From JADGGV01 sp035715725 (GTDB taxonomy: Bacteria > Gemmatimonadota > Gemmatimonadetes > Longimicrobiales > RSA9), in NCBI GenBank assembly GCA_035715725.1, contig DASTKT010000224.1, positions 1-20,315 on the forward strand: a DNA stretch of 20,315 bases. Direction: 5' to 3'. The notes beneath the pieces were generated by a model. The model worked only from the letters and a program-made list of their open reading frames with translations. It was not told the origin of the DNA and ran no database searches. Below, piece by piece: positions 15,749-20,315 of this stretch. Numbering within the stretch: position 1 is the first letter of the stretch; each line of letters opens with the position of its first letter. Made by a program: the position numbers and the translations under genes.

Positions 15749-18700
15749 CTACTTCGGGATCAGGCTCTTCGCGTCATCCGCCCACCTGTATCCGTGTTTG
15801 AGGATATAGTTGATCTCGTTCTCTAGCGCAGAGCCAGACCTGACCTCCGACCGCAGTGTTCCCATCACGAACTCGGCGCCTTCCTTTATCCCCCGATCCA
15901 GGAATCCCCTATTCAGGGCCCACTGCATGCGCTCTGGCATCAGTTTCCAAAGCCCCGACGGAACGTTGAACACCTTACCCCCAATTGCCTCTCCTACCTG
16001 CAGGTAGGCCGGATAATGACCGATCACCCGAGCGGCGGGAGCTCCCAAGGAGCCAGCGCCCCTTGCTCCCATCCCCAGCTCACCGCCAAGAGGTGCGGTA
16101 ACGATCGCTCCCGCCACCTCGAGGGGACCTTGGATCGGCGCCAGCATCTGCCCGACGCAGCTAAAGACCTCCGACATGTCCTTCGGCGGGCACAGCCCAA
16201 ACGGGTCCGTGTAGCTCGCGGGGTTGTTCCCCGCGTACGCATAGAGGTTCATGCCGCCGGCGAAGCCGATCGGGTCTTCCTGCGTGAACCTTCCACTCTT
16301 CGAATCGTAGTACCGGTTCCGGAAGTACGACAGGTCCGTCGTGTCCCGGGCGCGGCTGAGTCCGTAGCCGAAGCTCTCTCGGATGGCGCCGGCGTCCGTG
16401 GCGTAGGCCGCCCATAGCGTGGTATCAAAGCAGTCCTCCCCTCCCTCGCCCTGGAACTCGAGGAGTCGGCCCCCACCATTCGTCACAAAGTAGCCGTGCG
16501 AGCCACCGCCGGGGCAGTTCGTCTGCGCGATGGGCGCGAAGATGACGAGCGGGTTGTCGACGGAGCCGTCACCGATCACCTCGGCGCCCTTCTGCTCTAT
16601 GACGTTATTGCCATCGTAGAACGTCCAGTTCGGGCTGACGCCGGGCGTGATGGCCGATCCGACTCGCCGCCCGAGCCCGTCGTAGTAGTACTTGATCGGC
16701 ACCTTCTGATGTGCCCCGGGCGGGTAGACCGGGCGCGTGGTCACCGTCCAGGTGAGTTGGCCGGCGGCATCGTAATAGCGGCTGTTTGGCCAGTACTTGG
16801 TGAGGTCCTGGTAGTGCTCGCGGATGACGTTGCCGTTCCAGTCGTATGTGTACTTCGTCGTGTCGCTCGCCGTCGGACTGGCCCGATGGATCTGCGAAGC
16901 CAACCGGTTGGAGCCGCTTACCAAGACCGCGCGGACGGTGTCGTCGAGCAGGTAGTCGATCGAGCGGTTCCTGGCCTCATCATACTGGTAGTAGCGGAGC
17001 ACGCCCGGTCCGTTCTGGCTGGCGAGCTGGCCGCGCGTGTCGTACGTCCACTGAGTCACGCCCAGTCCGATGTTGTCCTGCAGCGTCTTCAGGCGGCCCG
17101 CCCCGTCGTAGCTCAGGAAGCCAAGGTCGATGCCCGGGGTGTTGAACTTGTTGGTGTCCGCGACCTCGCTGAGCAGGCCATCGACGTCGAACCGGTAGCG
17201 CACCCGGGTCCCGTTCGGGTAGGTGATGCGGGTGCGGCGGCCGAGGGAGTCGACCTCGAAGCCGAGCGCCACTGTATCGAACGCGATCCCGAGCAGTGAG
17301 CCGCCGGCGCCATAGCTGTACGTGTAGCTCCGGCTGGGCGTCGTGAGCGTCTGCCGCTGGCCGGCGTGGTTGTAGGTGTACGCGTACGTTCGGCTGAAGG
17401 TCGGGCCATCGAGATTCAGACTCTGTGTCTCACTCTGCAGGGAACCGTCCGTCCCGTACACCCGGGTGACCGTGCTGTAGCGGTTCTTGACGTAGGTCGG
17501 GTTGCCGAGCGCATCGTAGTCGAAATCTATGGTGTCGCCCGGCGCCACGGTGTCGCCGACGGCGACTGGCTCCGTGAAGCCCGGGCCGGTCGTGATGAGG
17601 TCCGGGTACGGCTCGCCCGCCTCCACGCGTACCTTCGCGAGAGCGCGGCGCAGCGGCCGGTTCAGCGCGTCGTACGTCGTCGTGATCGAGTCTCCCTGCC
17701 GGTCCCGAATGGTGAGCACGTTGCCGGCGAGGTCATAGCGGCGGCGCTCGGTCCTGCCGAACTCGTCCGTCATCGCGGTGTCGCGGCCGAGCTTGTCGAA
17801 CGCCCACCGGCGGACAACGTTGCGCGGATCCAAGCGTTCCACCAGGCTGCCTTCCGCATCGTAGACCATCGAATCCCGGCTCAGCTGCGTGCCGAAGCGC
17901 TGCGCGATCTTCGTCGTCAGATTGCGGAAATCGTAGGAGAACCACGTCGTGTCCGATCCGGGGTTCACCGCCATGGTGACGTTTCCGTACCCGTCGTAGG
18001 CCAGCCTCGAAGCCCGGCCCGCGGGGCTTGTCGTCGTCTCGAGGTTCCCGAGGGAGTTGTAGGTGAAGCGCGTGGTCAGATCGCCATGCGGCGCGACCGC
18101 GGCTTCAGTGACCGACGCGACGAGTCGCGGGAAGACCGTATCGTACGCGAAGATGGTTCGATGCCCACGTGGGTCTGTCGCCAGGCCGAGCCGCCCGTAG
18201 GCGTCGTAGCTGAAGCCGGACACATCGCGGTTGGTACCGTCGGCCGGGGCGTTGATCGACGTCGGCTTGTCCGGCGTGTTGGCGTCGGCGTAGGCGTAGC
18301 GGACGGAGTCGACGCCGCCGTCGGAGGTTGGAGCGACGGCCGCCGCGAGGCGTGCCCGGGCGTCGTACGTCATGCGCTCGACTCGGCCGTTCGGCCGCAC
18401 GACGCGCGTGGCCAGCAACGGCATCGACGTGCTGTCGTAGGCGATCGTCGTGCTGTGACCCAATGGGTCACGGATCCGGGTCGGCGCGCCGAACGCGTTC
18501 ACCCAGAACGCCGCGGTATCCGCGACGTCTGCGCGAGGCCCGTCCACCTTCAGGTAGGCGAGCGCCGTATCGGCGGGAACGCCGCGACCATTGTGCGCCA
18601 GACCGACCACGATCTGAGGTGTGAAGGACAGATACGGGCGCGTCTGGTCCGCCGCCAGCGCCAGCGAAGCGTCGCGCAGCGAGTTGGTGTAGTCGTGGTA

Positions 18701-20315
18701 GCCGTACCATTCATCGCCGCCCAGCGCGCTGGTGCGGTGGTTGACCTTCGTGTTGGCATAGGCGTACCACACCGTGTCTGGCGCATGTTGCAGGTATAGC
18801 TTTACGAGCTCATTATTCACAACGCTGGTTACCAGATAGCGCAGTCCCGGATCGTTGACGAACTGGAGATTGTTGTTGTTGTCATAGGAGAAGATGAAAC
18901 GCTTGTCCGCTGCATACGGCGCGATGCGGATGTACGCGAGGTTCGACGTCGGAGCGTTGGGGTCGTACCAGGAGTACTCCGTCTTCTCGCCGGTCCGATC
19001 GATCACCCAGCGCTGCAGCCCGGCGGGGGAGTAGAGGATCCGGGTTCCGTCCTGAAGTCGGCGCCAGTAGTAGTTGCCGGGCGTGATCCCGCCGTCACTG
19101 ACAGACCCGTAGAAGAGCGTATCTCGGTACGCGCCGGCCGGCGCCCTCCAGAGGTTCGTGCCGATCGACTCGTAGATCGCCGTGCTCGCATCCGCCTCGA
19201 CGAGGAGGACCGCGCCATTGCGCTGACCGGGGTAGAGCCGGTCCAGCCCCGCCAGCGTCCAGCCCGCGCCGAACGTGCTCGCGGTCCGGTTCACCACCGC
19301 GACTTCGCCGGTGGTGGAGGTCTCGTAGGTGGTGCCGCCGTACAGGTTCGCGACGCGCAGTGTATAGGGATAGACACCGGTGCCGAAGCCTGCCACGTAC
19401 CCATCGACACCGAGAGCGATGCGTCGCGGCGCGCCACCGGGGGTGAGGCCCTGGTTCGTGAACCAGCAGGTCCAGGTCGCGGTGGGCCCGATCGTGAGGA
19501 TCACGCGCACGCTGTCCGGCGTGCTCCCCCCCACCGGCAGCGAGATGTTGGCCATGACCGGGATGACCGGATGAGCCGTGCTGCTGTTGTGAAGCAGCGT
19601 CAGCCGGCGGTCCCGCCCCAGCGTCCTGTACGCCGGCATCGAGTGCGTCGTGACCAAGTCGCCGCACTGCACGTACGCGGCCTTACCGGCGCCCACCGTC
19701 GGGCAGACCGACCGGTCGTAGCGTGGTCCCGGGTTCATCGAAACGTCGACGATTGGAGCCGCCGGGCTGGACGGGGTCACGGTCACGGCGTACGAGCCCG
19801 AGTCGCTGTAACCGCCGGCGGCGGCCGTGAGCGTGAGCGTTCCGATGCCGGGCGCGGCGCCCGTCGAGTACGTCACGCTCACGGATGTGGAATCGCCGCC
19901 GGCGACCAGCAGTGAGGATGGCGAGACGGAGCAGGCGGTGAGCGGACTCGTCGCGGAGCAGGCGAGGGAATATGTGGTACCTGCGCCGCCGGAGTTCCGG
20001 ACGATGAAGGTGGCCGAAAGTCCGGTCCAGTTCGTGGGCGCGGAAGCACTGGCGTTGTCCGGCGTCACCGCCGGCGGGTTCGCCCCCACCACGGTCACCG
20101 TGTATGTGCCGACATCCGAGCCGTCCGGGCCGGTCGCCGTGAGCTCGATGCTCCCGGAGCCGGCGGCGCCGGTACCGTACGTGACGTTGACGCTGGCCGG
20201 TACGCCGTCGACCGCCGTCTTCTCGGACTGTACGCTGCACGAGCTGACCGATCCGCTGGCCGCGCAGGACAGGGTGTACGTCTCCTTCGGGGTGCCGTCG
20301 TGGCGGAGCGTGAAC
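15749..20315 (-). CDS. RHS/YD-repeat polymorphic toxin protein, 5' end missing
   Basis: The frame is open from the stop at 15749 to the window edge (1521 visible residues); the true start lies outside. GTG 20098 is not the start, because the upstream codons continue the same repeat (SDVGTYTVTV). Order in visible residues: two Ig-like beta repeats (about 1-75 and 103-179, each with LxC...SCSV/ACSV...VTYxTGAA), a beta-rich linker, a long YD-repeat region (about 600-1320, for example YDLAGNVLTIRDRQGD and YDALGNPTYVKNRYST), and the RHS-associated core (1330-1374) with YFRNRYYDSKSGRFTQEDP and the closing DPFGL. Such repeats build a hollow shell that encloses the C-terminal toxin. A 147-residue variable tail follows. 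The export route is not visible; no VgrG, PAAR or TcaC-like element is in the window. A putative immunity gene follows at once. Confidence 0.95.
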   Translation of the reverse strand, partial: FTLRHDGTPKETYTLSCAASGSVSSCSVQSEKTAVDGVPASVNVTYGTGAAGSGSIELTATGPDGSDVGTYTVTVVGANPPAVTPDNASASAPTNWTGLSATFIVRNSGGAGTTYSLACSATSPLTACSVSPSSLLVAGGDSTSVSVTYSTGAAPGIGTLTLTAAAGGYSDSGSYAVTVTPSSPAAPIVDVSMNPGPRYDRSVCPTVGAGKAAYVQCGDLVTTHSMPAYRTLGRDRRLTLLHNSSTAHPVIPVMANISLPVGGSTPDSVRVILTIGPTATWTCWFTNQGLTPGGAPRRIALGVDGYVAGFGTGVYPYTLRVANLYGGTTYETSTTGEVAVVNRTASTFGAGWTLAGLDRLYPGQRNGAVLLVEADASTAIYESIGTNLWRAPAGAYRDTLFYGSVSDGGITPGNYYWRRLQDGTRILYSPAGLQRWVIDRTGEKTEYSWYDPNAPTSNLAYIRIAPYAADKRFIFSYDNNNNLQFVNDPGLRYLVTSVVNNELVKLYLQHAPDTVWYAYANTKVNHRTSALGGDEWYGYHDYTNSLRDASLALAADQTRPYLSFTPQIVVGLAHNGRGVPADTALAYLKVDGPRADVADTAAFWVNAFGAPTRIRDPLGHSTTIAYDSTSMPLLATRVVRPNGRVERMTYDARARLAAAVAPTSDGGVDSVRYAYADANTPDKPTSINAPADGTNRDVSGFSYDAYGRLGLATDPRGHRTIFAYDTVFPRLVASVTEAAVAPHGDLTTRFTYNSLGNLETTTSPAGRASRLAYDGYGNVTMAVNPGSDTTWFSYDFRNLTTKIAQRFGTQLSRDSMVYDAEGSLVERLDPRNVVRRWAFDKLGRDTAMTDEFGRTERRRYDLAGNVLTIRDRQGDSITTTYDALNRPLRRALAKVRVEAGEPYPDLITTGPGFTEPVAVGDTVAPGDTIDFDYDALGNPTYVKNRYSTVTRVYGTDGSLQSETQSLNLDGPTFSRTYAYTYNHAGQRQTLTTPSRSYTYSYGAGGSLLGIAFDTVALGFEVDSLGRRTRITYPNGTRVRYRFDVDGLLSEVADTNKFNTPGIDLGFLSYDGAGRLKTLQDNIGLGVTQWTYDTRGQLASQNGPGVLRYYQYDEARNRSIDYLLDDTVRAVLVSGSNRLASQIHRASPTASDTTKYTYDWNGNVIREHYQDLTKYWPNSRYYDAAGQLTWTVTTRPVYPPGAHQKVPIKYYYDGLGRRVGSAITPGVSPNWTFYDGNNVIEQKGAEVIGDGSVDNPLVIFAPIAQTNCPGGGSHGYFVTNGGGRLLEFQGEGGEDCFDTTLWAAYATDAGAIRESFGYGLSRARDTTDLSYFRNRYYDSKSGRFTQEDPIGFAGGMNLYAYAGNNPASYTDPFGLCPPKDMSEVFSCVGQMLAPIQGPLEVAGAIVTAPLGGELGMGARGAGSLGAPAARVIGHYPAYLQVGEAIGGKVFNVPSGLWKLMPERMQWALNRGFLDRGIKEGAEFVMGTLRSEVRSGSALENEINYILKHGYRWADDAKSLIPK
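15752..16192 (-). other. C-terminal variable (toxin) domain of the RHS protein
   Basis: This is the 147 residues after DPFGL, the conventional junction where RHS tails are exchanged. Residues 1-55 of the tail are a linker with a hydrophobic, Gly/Ala-rich run (LEVAGAIVTAPLGGELG). Residues 56-147 look like a compact domain: HYPAYLQVGEAIGGKVFNVP, LWKLMPERMQWALNRGFLDR, GIKEGAEFVMGT, then ENEINYILKHGYRW. I associate the pattern F-x-x-P...W-x-x-M...W-A-x-N-x-x-F-L-D-R-x-I-x-x-G with tails of other RHS proteins, but I cannot name the family or its catalytic residues. The junction coincides with the start of lower GC. Confidence 0.75.
19778..20315 (-). repeat. Tandem Ig-like protein repeats at the visible N-terminus of the RHS protein
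   Basis: Two units with a period of about 102 residues (20090-20315, cut by the edge, and 19778-20008). Each begins at a Phe strand (FTLRHDG, FIVRNSGG), has a TYxLxCxA strand and a SCSV/ACSV pair, then VxVTYxTGAAxGxGxxxLTA and ends SDxGxYxVTV. The paired cysteines may form a disulfide, consistent with an extracytoplasmic location. More units probably lie beyond the edge. Confidence 0.8.

Noticed and set aside
15749..20098. GTG 20098 as the start of the RHS gene
   Set aside because: The same frame continues upstream to the window edge and encodes another copy of the Ig-like repeat, so the start lies outside.

Overview
The window is high-GC DNA (a hand-counted coding line at 11401-11460 is 75% G+C) that looks like a Gram-negative, outer-membrane-bearing bacterium of the Gemmatimonadota type. 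This placement is an inference. It rests on a SusC/SusD-like TonB receptor and lipoprotein pair combined with very high GC, several signal peptides ending in Ala-x-Ala-Gln, and small exported hydrolases. No rRNA, tRNA, integrase, transposase or CRISPR array was found.

Layout, left to right. 1-315: gene-free, with an inverted pair of heptamer repeat arrays. 316-3116 (minus): a two-gene operon with a 4-base overlap, an exported TPR protein followed by an exported S41 (C-terminal processing) peptidase, behind a recognisable promoter that contains a dyad. 3363-3405: an exceptionally strong hairpin at the end of the next operon. 3453-7957 (minus): a SusC-like TonB-dependent receptor followed by its SusD-like lipoprotein. 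8410-9711 (plus, divergent): an exported metal-dependent amidohydrolase. 9748-10104: a gene-free element bounded by 46-bp inverted repeats. 10148-12138 (plus): a GNAT acetyltransferase with an odd Trp/Pro-rich tail, then a class V aminotransferase. 12190-12414: a second inverted-repeat element enclosing a terminator hairpin. 12452-13378 (minus) and 13514-14614 (plus): a divergent pair, a SAM methyltransferase and a CelD/FemAB-like acetyltransferase. 14615-15290: gene-free, ending in a terminator-like hairpin for leftward transcripts.

15291-20315 (minus) is the most interesting part: the 3' end of a very large RHS/YD-repeat gene running off the right edge, followed at once by a small gene. The visible protein has tandem Ig-like repeats, then many YD repeats, the canonical RHS core ending in DPFGL, and a distinct 147-residue C-terminal tail. 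The small gene starts at or within 15 bases of the RHS stop. This is the architecture of a polymorphic toxin with its immunity gene, and the tail/immunity segment is visibly poorer in GC than the rest of the window. The toxin activity and both family names remain unassigned here.

Working together: the SusC/SusD pair would bind and import an oligomeric substrate, and the divergent amidohydrolase plus the S41/TPR pair are all exported, so a peptide- or amide-scavenging envelope function is plausible but unproven.
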